Source: an uncultured Oscillospiraceae bacterium (GTDB lineage: Bacteria > Bacillota > Clostridia > Oscillospirales > Oscillospiraceae). From it: 63,586 nt of DNA. Shown here piece by piece: positions 17,701-24,988 of the stretch. Each line of letters begins with the position of its first letter. Position 1 is the first letter of the stretch. The notes under the pieces were generated by a model that made no database searches, was not told where the DNA came from, and saw nothing but the letters and a program-made list of their open reading frames with translations. Position numbers and translations under genes: made by a program. Location: the NCBI GenBank assembly GCA_947169975.1, contig CAMVRT010000014.1, forward strand, positions 1 through 63,586, given 5' to 3'.

Positions 17701-19824
17701 TCACAGTCCCTCCTTTGCAATAACGGCCAGCGTGTCCTCCGCCGTGAACGGGGCGTGGTGCAGCCTCACGCCGCCCAGCGCCTGTTCCATAGCCTCCACA
17801 TAGGCGCCCGGCGCACCCACCAGCGGCAGCTCGCCGGCGCCCTTGGCGCCGTAGGGGCCGTCCGGGTATTTCTCCACGTGGAGCATGCACTTGAGGTTGG
17901 GCACGTCCTTGGTGGTGGGGATCAGATAGTCGGAGAAGGAGTTGTTGCGGATGCGGCCCTTGGCGTCGTAGTCCATCTTCTCGATGGAGGCGTATCCGAT
18001 GCCCTGGAGGAAGCCGCCCTCCATCTGGCCCAGCACCACGTTGTAGTCGATGGGCGTGCCTACGTCAAAGGAGCCGTATGCGCCCAAAATCTTGGTGATG
18101 CCGGTATAGGTATCCACCTCCACCTCAATGGCGTTGACCGCCCAGGCGTAGGTGGGATAGGCGTCGCCCTGGAACTTGTCGATATAGAACGGGATCATGA
18201 AGTCCGGCTCGCGGAACCGCTCCTCCACCTCCTGCTCCACGCCGTCGATCCACTGCTCACGCAGCTTGATGGCGGCTCTTCTTAAAAGCTCACCCACCAC
18301 CATCAGGGACCGGGAGGCCACGGTGGGTCCGGAATCCGGCACGCGGGCGGTGTCGGGGTGGTCGTAATAGACCTTTTCCAGCGGGAGGTTCAGCTCGTTG
18401 GCCACGATCTTGGGGAAGGTGGTACGCACGCCCTGTCCGATCTCGCCGTTGGAGGCCAGGATCTCCACGGTGCCGTCGGCGTACTTGCGAAGCTTGGCCA
18501 CTGCCTTGATGAGGTCCCGCTCACCGGAGCCGGTGAAGCCGGCGCCGTGGAAGTACATGGACATGCCGATGCCCCGGCGGTAGCGCCCTGTCTGGGGACG
18601 TGCGTAACGCTCACGCTTGGCGCGGTAGTCGCATTCCGCGTCCACCTCGGCGATCATAGCCGGAATGGGCACGGGGAAATGGTATTTGCCGCAGGTGGAG
18701 GTGGCGTCGCCCTGCTTCACCAGATGGGCCTCCTTGAAGGGCAGGGAGTCCACGCCCAGATCCCGGGCAATGTGGTCCATCATCATCTCCACGGCGAAGA
18801 AGGTCTGAGGCGCGCCGAAGCCGCGGTAGGCGCCGCAGGGGCTGGTGTTGGTCTTGACGGCGCTGCCGTGAACCCGCAGATTGGGTACATTGTAGATGCC
18901 AGGCGAGGCGATGATACCCCGCTGCAGCACCACGGCGGACAGGGTGGAATAGGCGCCGGCGTTGAACTTCACGTCGATGTCCATGGCTGTGACCCTGCCG
19001 TCCTTTACCGCCACACGGTAACGGCACAACGACGGATGGCGCTTGGAGGTATACTCCATGTCCTCTCGCCGGTCAAAGACGCAGCGCACCGGCTTGCCGC
19101 ACTTGTGGGCGGCAACAGCCACCTGGCAGCCCAGAATGGAGGGGAAGGCCTCCTTGCCGCCGAAGCCGCCGCCGGTGACGTCCTGCAGGATGTGGACGCC
19201 GGCGGGGCCGCAGCCCAGGACACGCATCACCGCGCCGTGGACGTAGTAGGCGCACTGTGCCGAGCCGTGGACGAACATCCGTCCGCCCTCCTCCGGCACG
19301 GCCATCATGCCCTGGGGCTCCAGATAGGCCTGCTCCTGATAGCCGGTCTCAAACTCCTCGTCATAGACCTTGTCCGCCTCGGCAAAGGCCTTGTCCACGT
19401 CGCCGTGGCCGAAGTGGTAGTCGAAGAAGACATGGTCGGCAGTGCGGATGTCCAGCACCGGCTCCTGCTCCTCATAGTGCACCACACAGGCGTCCCGCAA
19501 GCGCTCCACCGTCTTCTCATCCGGGCCGCAGAGCATGGCGATGGGCTCGCCGATATACTCCACCGTTTCACGGCAGAAAACCGGCGTATCGTCCAGCACG
19601 ATGTTCACGTTATTGTCGCCGGGCACGTCCCGGGCGTCCACGTAGAAATAGCCCTCCGGCAGCTCCGGCACGTCCACGTCAAGAACCTTGGCCCGGGCAA
19701 CCTTGCCGTGGAGCAGCTTGCCGAACAGAACGCCCTCCGTGGGGTAGTCGGCCACGTAGACGCTGCGGCCGGATACCTTGGGCAGGTGGTCCTTTTTGAC
19801 CACGGATTCACTGATCCGATCCAT
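17701..19824 (-). CDS. Molybdopterin-binding subunit of a xanthine dehydrogenase-like hydroxylase
   Basis: This is a 707-residue large subunit. It has the aldehyde oxidase/xanthine dehydrogenase a/b hammerhead (residues 1-130), then VTGGGFGGKEAFPS, CGAYRGFGAPQT and the C-terminal PYGAKGAGELPL, where the second Glu is the usual catalytic base. The substrate is not determined; purine or another N-heterocycle is likely from the operon. The ATG at 19824 is preferred because the GGAGG site is 10 bases upstream; an ATG at 19833 lies almost on top of it. It forms a three-subunit enzyme with the next two genes. It follows mocA, which matures the cofactor. Confidence 0.92.
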   Translation of the reverse strand: MDRISESVVKKDHLPKVSGRSVYVADYPTEGVLFGKLLHGKVARAKVLDVDVPELPEGYFYVDARDVPGDNNVNIVLDDTPVFCRETVEYIGEPIAMLCGPDEKTVERLRDACVVHYEEQEPVLDIRTADHVFFDYHFGHGDVDKAFAEADKVYDEEFETGYQEQAYLEPQGMMAVPEEGGRMFVHGSAQCAYYVHGAVMRVLGCGPAGVHILQDVTGGGFGGKEAFPSILGCQVAVAAHKCGKPVRCVFDRREDMEYTSKRHPSLCRYRVAVKDGRVTAMDIDVKFNAGAYSTLSAVVLQRGIIASPGIYNVPNLRVHGSAVKTNTSPCGAYRGFGAPQTFFAVEMMMDHIARDLGVDSLPFKEAHLVKQGDATSTCGKYHFPVPIPAMIAEVDAECDYRAKRERYARPQTGRYRRGIGMSMYFHGAGFTGSGERDLIKAVAKLRKYADGTVEILASNGEIGQGVRTTFPKIVANELNLPLEKVYYDHPDTARVPDSGPTVASRSLMVVGELLRRAAIKLREQWIDGVEQEVEERFREPDFMIPFYIDKFQGDAYPTYAWAVNAIEVEVDTYTGITKILGAYGSFDVGTPIDYNVVLGQMEGGFLQGIGYASIEKMDYDAKGRIRNNSFSDYLIPTTKDVPNLKCMLHVEKYPDGPYGAKGAGELPLVGAPGAYVEAMEQALGGVRLHHAPFTAEDTLAVIAKEGL

Positions 19825-19840
19825 ACCGATCATACCTCCC

Positions 19841-20458
19841 TTATATCATCAATAGCTTTTTGCATCTCTCATAGTCCTCCGGCGTATCCAGATCCAGCGT
19901 CACGCCGGGATCGGAAACAGGGACGAGCACGCTGTCCCCCTCATGCGCGCGCCAGAGACCGCGCAGACCGTCCGTGCCCCGGAAGGCAAGGATCTCCGGG
20001 ATCAGCGCCGCGTCCACCAGCGGCGGATGGGTGCGGCAGCCGTCCAGCATAGGGAATACCAGTAGGGGTCTTCCCTGCTCCCGTGCGTCCAGAAGGGCGC
20101 GGAACGTATCGGGCGAGACGGCGGGCATGTCGCCGGGCAGGAGGAAAAATGCCTCGCAGTCCGGCAGCGCCGCCGCGCCGATCTGCACGGAACGCAGCAT
20201 GTCGGTGGCGGCGAAATCCGGATTGAACACGCACCTCACCCGGTCGCCGAAGCCGCACAGTGCGGCGGCTACCCGATCGCCGTGAAAGCCGGTGACCACC
20301 ACCGCACTCTCCGCGCAGTTCAGGGCGCGGCGCACCGTGCTCTCGATCACCGTGGTATCGCCCAGCGGCAGCAGGGGCTTGAACGAGCCCATGCGGCGAG
20401 AGAGCCCGGCTGCCACGATCAGCGCGCTGATCCCGCTGTGATCCGGCATACCGCTCAT
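19841..20458 (-). CDS. mocA: Molybdenum cofactor cytidylyltransferase (MocA-like)
   Basis: This 205-residue nucleotidyltransferase has the MobA/MocA signature LIVAAGLSRRMGSFKPLLPLG at the N-terminus and LPGDMPAVSPDT in the middle. The family converts Mo-MPT to the MCD form required by xanthine dehydrogenase-type enzymes, in line with the two such enzymes encoded downstream. It is the first gene of the operon, with its own promoter 39 bases upstream. Specificity for CTP over GTP is inferred from context. Confidence 0.88.
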   Translation of the reverse strand: MSGMPDHSGISALIVAAGLSRRMGSFKPLLPLGDTTVIESTVRRALNCAESAVVVTGFHGDRVAAALCGFGDRVRCVFNPDFAATDMLRSVQIGAAALPDCEAFFLLPGDMPAVSPDTFRALLDAREQGRPLLVFPMLDGCRTHPPLVDAALIPEILAFRGTDGLRGLWRAHEGDSVLVPVSDPGVTLDLDTPEDYERCKKLLMI

Positions 20459-20496
20459 CCCCCCTCCAACGTCGATCTATACTTTTTGCCACTTAT

Positions 20497-20525
20497 ATTA
20501 TAGGAGCAAACACCGCCGATTGCAA
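20497..20525 (-). promoter_or_regulatory. Promoter of the molybdenum hydroxylase operon
   Basis: Minus-strand TTGCAA (20525-20520) and TATAAT (20502-20497) are spaced by 17 bp, 39 bases before the mocA start. Confidence 0.8.
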
Positions 20526-20666
20526 AGCTCTTTTTTTGTTTGCATACCAAAATTTTTGGATGATTTTTGTGGAAATAGACCATTCCCGGCATCGCGTTTG
20601 TACAACATGATGAATCCGGGGCGTTTTATCCCGTAAATCATGAGCAATGGAACAACATGCTTTCCG

Positions 20667-20696
20667 TTGACAAACCGGCCTGTGTGACGATATAAT
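20667..20696 (+). promoter_or_regulatory. Promoter of guaB
   Basis: TTGACA at 20667-20672 and TATAAT at 20691-20696, 18 bp apart, near consensus, 60 bases before the ATG. Confidence 0.85.
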
Positions 20697-20755
20697 GAGA
20701 TATTATTTGAGCCGTTTCGACCGGATAAAATGAGCTTTATAAGGAGGATGCGTCC

Positions 20756-22261
20756 ATGGCCAAGATCATCAATGAGCCCGCCCATACCTTTAACGAGTAC
20801 CTGCTGATCCCCGGGTATTCCTCCGCCGAGTGCGTGCCGGACAACGTGTCGCTGCGCACGCCGCTGGTGAAGTACCGCCGGGGCGAGGAGCCTGCCATCT
20901 CCATGAATATCCCCATGGTGTCCGCCATCATGCAGTCCGTGTCCGGCGACCGGCTGGCGGTGGCGCTGGCCATTGAGGGCGGCGTATCCTTTATCTACGG
21001 CTCCCAGAGCATTGAAAACGAGGCGGCCATGGTGGCCCGGGCCAAGAGCTACAAGGCCGGCTTCGTCAAAAGCGACTCCAACCTCCACCCCGACGACACG
21101 CTGCGGGACGTGCTGGCACTGAAGGAGCGCACCGGCCACTCCACCGCCGCCGTCACCGAAGACGGCACCGAGGACGGCAAGCTGGTGGGCATCGTCACCA
21201 GCCGGGATTACCGCGTCAGCCGCATGGATCCTGACACCAAGGTGCGGGAATTCATGACCCCCTTTGAAAAGCTGATCTGGGCGCCGGAGGGCACCACCCT
21301 CAAGGAGGCCAACGACATTATCTGGGACCACAAGCTCAACTCCCTGCCCATTCTGGACGAAGAAGGCCGCCTGCGCTATTTCGTGTTCCGCAAGGACTAT
21401 GAGACCCATAAGAAGAACCCCAACGAGCTGCTGGACAGCCACAAGCGCTACGTGGTGGGCGCCGGCATCAACACCCGTGACTACGCCCAGCGCGTTCCCG
21501 CCCTCATCGAGGCCGGCGCCGACGTACTGTGCATCGACTCCTCCGAGGGCTTCTCCGACTGGCAGAAGCTCACCCTGGCGTGGATCCGGGAGCACTACGG
21601 CGACACTGTCAAGGTGGGCGCCGGCAACGTGGTGGACGCGGCGGGCTTCCGTTTCCTGGCCGACTGCGGCGCCGACTTTGTGAAGGTGGGCATCGGCGGC
21701 GGCTCCATCTGCATCACCCGTGAGACCAAGGGCATCGGCCGCGGTCAGGCCACCGCCCTCATCGAGGTCTGCGCCGAGCGTGACCGCTACTTTGAGGAGA
21801 CCGGCATCTACGTCCCCGTCTGCTCCGACGGCGGCATCGTGTATGACCACCACATCACGCTGGCGCTGGCTATGGGCGCGGACTTCGTGATGCTGGGCCG
21901 CTACTTTGCCCGCTTCGACGAGAGCCCCACCAACCGCGTCAACATCGGCGGCACTTATTATAAGGAGTACTGGGGCGAGGGCTCCGCCCGCGCCCGGAAC
22001 TGGCAGCGCTACGATCTGGGCGGCGACAAGAAACTGAGCTTTGAGGAGGGCGTCGATTCCTACGTACCCTATGCCGGCTCCCTGAAGGACAACGTGGCCC
22101 TGACTCTCAGCAAGGTGCGCCACACCATGTGCAACTGCGGCGCCCTCACCATCCCCGAGCTGCAGGAGAAGGCGGTGCTGACGCTGGTCTCCTCCACCAG
22201 CATCGTGGAGGGCGGCGCTCACGACGTCATCCAGAAGGACACCTCCCCCGTTATCAAGTAA
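20756..22261 (+). CDS. guaB: IMP dehydrogenase
   Basis: The enzyme oxidises IMP to XMP with NAD+, the first step to GMP. The 501 residues have the usual barrel with an inserted CBS pair (about 105-220). The catalytic loop is [12 protein letters not shown] with Cys319. The flap carries [13 protein letters not shown]-like residues (here [10 protein letters not shown]). The N-terminus ([15 protein letters not shown]) and the loop are strikingly like the IMPDH of the protist Tritrichomonas foetus, which I recall also has Cys319, rather than typical Bacillus GuaB (GIGPGSICTTR). An AAGGAGG site lies 8 bases upstream and the gene has its own promoter. It uses IMP from the purine operon at 31102-42283. 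Confidence 0.95.
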   Translation: MAKIINEPAHTFNEYLLIPGYSSAECVPDNVSLRTPLVKYRRGEEPAISMNIPMVSAIMQSVSGDRLAVALAIEGGVSFIYGSQSIENEAAMVARAKSYKAGFVKSDSNLHPDDTLRDVLALKERTGHSTAAVTEDGTEDGKLVGIVTSRDYRVSRMDPDTKVREFMTPFEKLIWAPEGTTLKEANDIIWDHKLNSLPILDEEGRLRYFVFRKDYETHKKNPNELLDSHKRYVVGAGINTRDYAQRVPALIEAGADVLCIDSSEGFSDWQKLTLAWIREHYGDTVKVGAGNVVDAAGFRFLADCGADFVKVGIGGGSICITRETKGIGRGQATALIEVCAERDRYFEETGIYVPVCSDGGIVYDHHITLALAMGADFVMLGRYFARFDESPTNRVNIGGTYYKEYWGEGSARARNWQRYDLGGDKKLSFEEGVDSYVPYAGSLKDNVALTLSKVRHTMCNCGALTIPELQEKAVLTLVSSTSIVEGGAHDVIQKDTSPVIK

Positions 22262-22277
22262 TTGGACAAGATACGAA

Positions 22278-22498
22278 GATCCCCGCGGCGGAAGCCGCGG
22301 GGATCTCAAGCTGTCGACAACGTGTCGACAGCTTGAGAAGCAAATTCAGAAACATTGAAAAATGTTCCTGAATTTGCACGGATTTCACGTGAAGGGGGAG
22401 TCCCCTCCCCCTTCACAATCCCCCATGCGTGTTGTAGCCTTTCGGCCAATTACCTTTGTCTACAGTATGAGATCCCCGCGGCTTCCGCCGCGGGGATC
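22278..22498. repeat. Array of five hairpins between convergent guaB and cyuA-like genes
   Basis: This gene-free stretch holds hairpins at 22278-22305, 22306-22336, 22340-22377, 22389-22416 and 22471-22498. The first and last are exact inverted copies: each has stem GATCCCCGCGGC, and the loops GGAA and TTCC are complementary. Each convergent gene is therefore followed by the same transcribed hairpin. None has a strong T-run, so a BIME-like repeat cluster is as likely as a terminator pair. Confidence 0.75.
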
Positions 22499-22534
22499 TG
22501 TCTGTTTACAAGATATGTAAAGCGTTACTGCTTG

Positions 22535-23812
22535 TCAGCTCTCCATCATCAGTCGGATGATCTCCTTGTCCGTTTGTTCCATGCCGAAGCGGGCCAGACG
22601 GCCTACGCTGGCGATGGTGTTCTCCACGCCGCACTTGACGATGCCGTCGCCGCCGAAGAACTGGTTGCCGTCCTCGTACATGGCAAGGCCCAGCAATCCC
22701 GCATCCACGGCGGAGGCGATCTTGGCGGCGCAGCTGGCCTTGGCGCCGTCGCACACGATGCCGGAGTCCACCGCCACGGCGTTCACCACCGTGTGGGCGA
22801 TCATATCCACGCGGCCGCCCTTGAGATAGGCAATGCCCGCGCCTGCGCCGCACCCGGCGCTGACGGCGCCGCAGTAGGCGGAGAGGCGGCCGATGCCGGT
22901 TTTCAGATGTGTGGTAACAAGGTTAGAAACGCACAGGGCACGCAGCAGCTCCTCATGTGTTTTGCCCATCTCCCGGGCGTAGACGATGACGGGGACGCTG
23001 GCGGTGATGCCCTGGTTGCCGCTGCCGGAGTTGATGACCACAGGCAGCTCGCAGCCGTTCATCCGGGCGTCGCTTCCGGCGGCGGCCCAGGCCCGCATCT
23101 TGTAGTTGATGTCATTCTCACGACCACGCAGCACGGTTTTGCCGATGTTGGCGCCGTAGCTGTGGCGCAGGCCCTCCTCGGCGATGGCCATATTGTAGCT
23201 GATCTGCCGCTCCAGCAGCTCCCGCACGTCCTCAGTGTCCACGCTGTCGGCAAAGTCCACGATGCCCTCGATGGAGAGGCAGGAACGGTCGGTGAGGCCC
23301 TCGTCCAGCTGCTCGGTGACGGCGCGCTCCAGCAGCGTCTCGCCGTTGCGCTTCACGCTCACCACGTTGGTGTGGTAGTCCACGATGCGGACAAAGGCGG
23401 AGTCCTCGCCGCAGAAGGCGGTGATCATGATGTCGAAGATATGCCCCGTGTCGGCGTGCTGCACCTCGATGGGGGTGGTTTTCAGGAACTCGCCCATGGC
23501 GGCGATCTGCTCCGCCGTCACGTGGGCCAGCACCTCCAGCTCGGCGTCGGCGTCCCCTGCCACGGTGCCGGCTGCAGCGGCGGCGGGAATGCCGCGCAGA
23601 CCGCCGGTATGGGGCACCACCACGCTCTTGACGTTCTTGATGATGTTGCCGCTGACCTCCACCAGCAGCCGCTCCGGCATGGCGCCCAGTACGGCGCGGG
23701 CCTTGGCGGCGGCGTAGGCAATGGCGATGGGCTCGGTGCAGCCCATGGCGGGCTTGAGTTCCTCGTTGAGGATCTGAATATACTGACGGTAACAGCAGTC
23801 ACACTTTTTCAT
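22535..23812 (-). CDS. L-cysteine desulfidase family protein (CyuA/UPF0597)
   Basis: This 425-residue cytosolic protein of the UPF0597/CyuA family, related to the Fe-S L-serine dehydratase alpha domain, degrades cysteine to pyruvate, H2S and ammonia in characterised members. Visible features are AMGCTEPIAIAYAAA near residue 25, the Gly-rich NSGSGNQGI motif, and Cys-bearing SAGCGAGAG, CDGAKASCAAK stretches that fit [4Fe-4S] ligands. The ATG at 23812 has AGGAGG 7 bases upstream and a TTGCAA/TAAAAT promoter. It is monocistronic and convergent with guaB. Whether cysteine or another amino acid is the true substrate is not settled by sequence. Confidence 0.88.
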   Translation of the reverse strand: MKKCDCCYRQYIQILNEELKPAMGCTEPIAIAYAAAKARAVLGAMPERLLVEVSGNIIKNVKSVVVPHTGGLRGIPAAAAAGTVAGDADAELEVLAHVTAEQIAAMGEFLKTTPIEVQHADTGHIFDIMITAFCGEDSAFVRIVDYHTNVVSVKRNGETLLERAVTEQLDEGLTDRSCLSIEGIVDFADSVDTEDVRELLERQISYNMAIAEEGLRHSYGANIGKTVLRGRENDINYKMRAWAAAGSDARMNGCELPVVINSGSGNQGITASVPVIVYAREMGKTHEELLRALCVSNLVTTHLKTGIGRLSAYCGAVSAGCGAGAGIAYLKGGRVDMIAHTVVNAVAVDSGIVCDGAKASCAAKIASAVDAGLLGLAMYEDGNQFFGGDGIVKCGVENTIASVGRLARFGMEQTDKEIIRLMMES

Positions 23813-23843
23813 GGGGACGCCTCCTGTGTAAAAATCTTTTTTG

Positions 23844-23872
23844 ATTTTACCCGATATCCGTCGATTTTGCAA
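23844..23872 (-). promoter_or_regulatory. Promoter of the cysteine desulfidase gene
   Basis: Minus-strand TTGCAA (23872-23867) and TAAAAT (23849-23844) with 17 bp spacing. Confidence 0.75.
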
Positions 23873-23908
23873 GGTCTTATAACCAATTCGTCCCGGAGAA
23901 CGTTTATA

Positions 23909-23938
23909 TTGCCTAACCGGGGTATGATTTGGTATAAT
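23909..23938 (+). promoter_or_regulatory. Promoter of the NiCo riboswitch/CDF transcript
   Basis: TTGCCT at 23909-23914 and TATAAT at 23933-23938 with 18 bp spacing. It ends just before the riboswitch. Confidence 0.65.
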
Positions 23939-23945
23939 CGCTTTG

Positions 23946-24050
23946 CTGAACAGGCTGTGCCCTATGGGGCATGAGGCCGGGTTACGGAGGATAACAGCGA
24001 ACCGTGTTCGCAGGACAGTGAAGGAGCTCACTGCCCTGCTTTTTCTTTTT
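23946..24050 (+). promoter_or_regulatory. NiCo (czcD) riboswitch with overlapping terminator
   Basis: The leader contains the conserved blocks of the Ni2+/Co2+-sensing RNA: GGCTGTGCC, GGCATGAGGCCGGGT, ACGGAGGATAACAGC, GAACCGTG and GCAGGACAGTG. The last block forms the 5' side of a terminator stem (24010-24021 with 24028-24039) followed by a T-rich run at 24040-24050. Metal binding should therefore block termination and turn on the exporter. The downstream CDF gene is the classic partner of this class. Confidence 0.88.
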
Positions 24051-24062
24051 GGAGGGATCGAA

Positions 24063-24932
24063 ATGGAACCAAACAGAGACGCCATGACCGTCTCATGGGT
24101 CAGCATCATCGTCAACGTGGCGTTGGCGGCGGGCAAGCTGGCGGCGGGACTTCTGGCCAGATCCAGCGCCATGGTGTCCGACGCCGTGCACTCCGCGTCG
24201 GACGTATTCAGCACCGTGGTGGTGATGATCGGCATTCGCCTCTCCGGCAAGGAGCAGGACCGGGATCACCCCTACGGCCACGAGCGGATGGAAAGCGCCG
24301 CCGCCGGCATTCTGGCCATCGCGCTGGCCGCTGTGGGCATCGAGATCGGCCTCACCGGCATCCGGCACCTGATCTCCGGCGATTTCCGCACGGCCGCAGT
24401 GCCCGGTCTTGCGGCGCTGATCGCGGCGGCAGTGTCCATCGTGGTGAAGGAAGCCATGTTCTGGTACACCCGCACCGCGGCAAAGCGCATCCGCTCCGGC
24501 GCGCTGATGGCCGACGCCTGGCACCACCGCTCCGACGCCCTGTCCTCCGTGGGTGCGCTGATCGGCATCGGCCTGGCCCGGCTGGGCTATCCGGCGGCGG
24601 ACGCCGTGGCCAGCCTCATCATCTGCCTGATGATCCTGAAGGCCGCCTTCGACATCTACCGGGACAGCCTGAACCGCATGGTGGATCACAGCGCCGACGA
24701 GGAGACGGTGCAGCGCATCCGGCAGGCGGTGGAAAGCGTGCCGGGCGTGGTGCGCATCGACGATCTCAAAACCAGGATGTTCGGCAGCCGGCTCTATGTG
24801 GATATCGAGATCGCCGCCGACAGCACCCTGCTTCTCTCCGAGGCCCACGCCATCGCCGAAGCCGTCCATGCCACGGTGGAGCGGGAGTTTGACACCGTGA
24901 AGCACTGCATGGTCCACGTGAACCCGGCATAA
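24063..24932 (+). CDS. czcD: Cation diffusion facilitator (CDF) metal exporter
   Basis: This 289-residue inner-membrane proton-coupled divalent metal exporter has six predicted helices and a cytosolic C-terminal domain. The transport-site motifs are SDAVHSASDVFS in helix 2 (H..D pattern) and ADAWHHRSDALSS in helix 5. The C-terminal ferredoxin-like domain (about 210-289) ends in HCMVHVNP. The ATG at 24063 follows GGAGGG by 6 bases. The NiCo riboswitch upstream indicates that Co2+ or Ni2+ induces it and is probably the exported metal. Confidence 0.94.
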   Translation: MEPNRDAMTVSWVSIIVNVALAAGKLAAGLLARSSAMVSDAVHSASDVFSTVVVMIGIRLSGKEQDRDHPYGHERMESAAAGILAIALAAVGIEIGLTGIRHLISGDFRTAAVPGLAALIAAAVSIVVKEAMFWYTRTAAKRIRSGALMADAWHHRSDALSSVGALIGIGLARLGYPAADAVASLIICLMILKAAFDIYRDSLNRMVDHSADEETVQRIRQAVESVPGVVRIDDLKTRMFGSRLYVDIEIAADSTLLLSEAHAIAEAVHATVEREFDTVKHCMVHVNPA

Positions 24933-24942
24933 GTTTTGCGCA

Positions 24943-24972
24943 AAAATGCCCCGCCTCACGGCGGGGCATTTT
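24943..24972 (+). terminator. Bidirectional terminator between CDF gene and hutU
   Basis: Stem AAAATGCCCCGCC/GGCGGGGCATTTT lies 11 bases past the exporter stop and 17 bases past the stop of convergent hutU. Confidence 0.85.
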
Positions 24973-24988
24973 CTTATGCCGCGGATAT

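Noticed and set aside
23943-24062. Upstream start for the CDF exporter at 23943
   Set aside because: That stretch is the NiCo riboswitch and terminator. The ATG at 24063 has the ribosome site.
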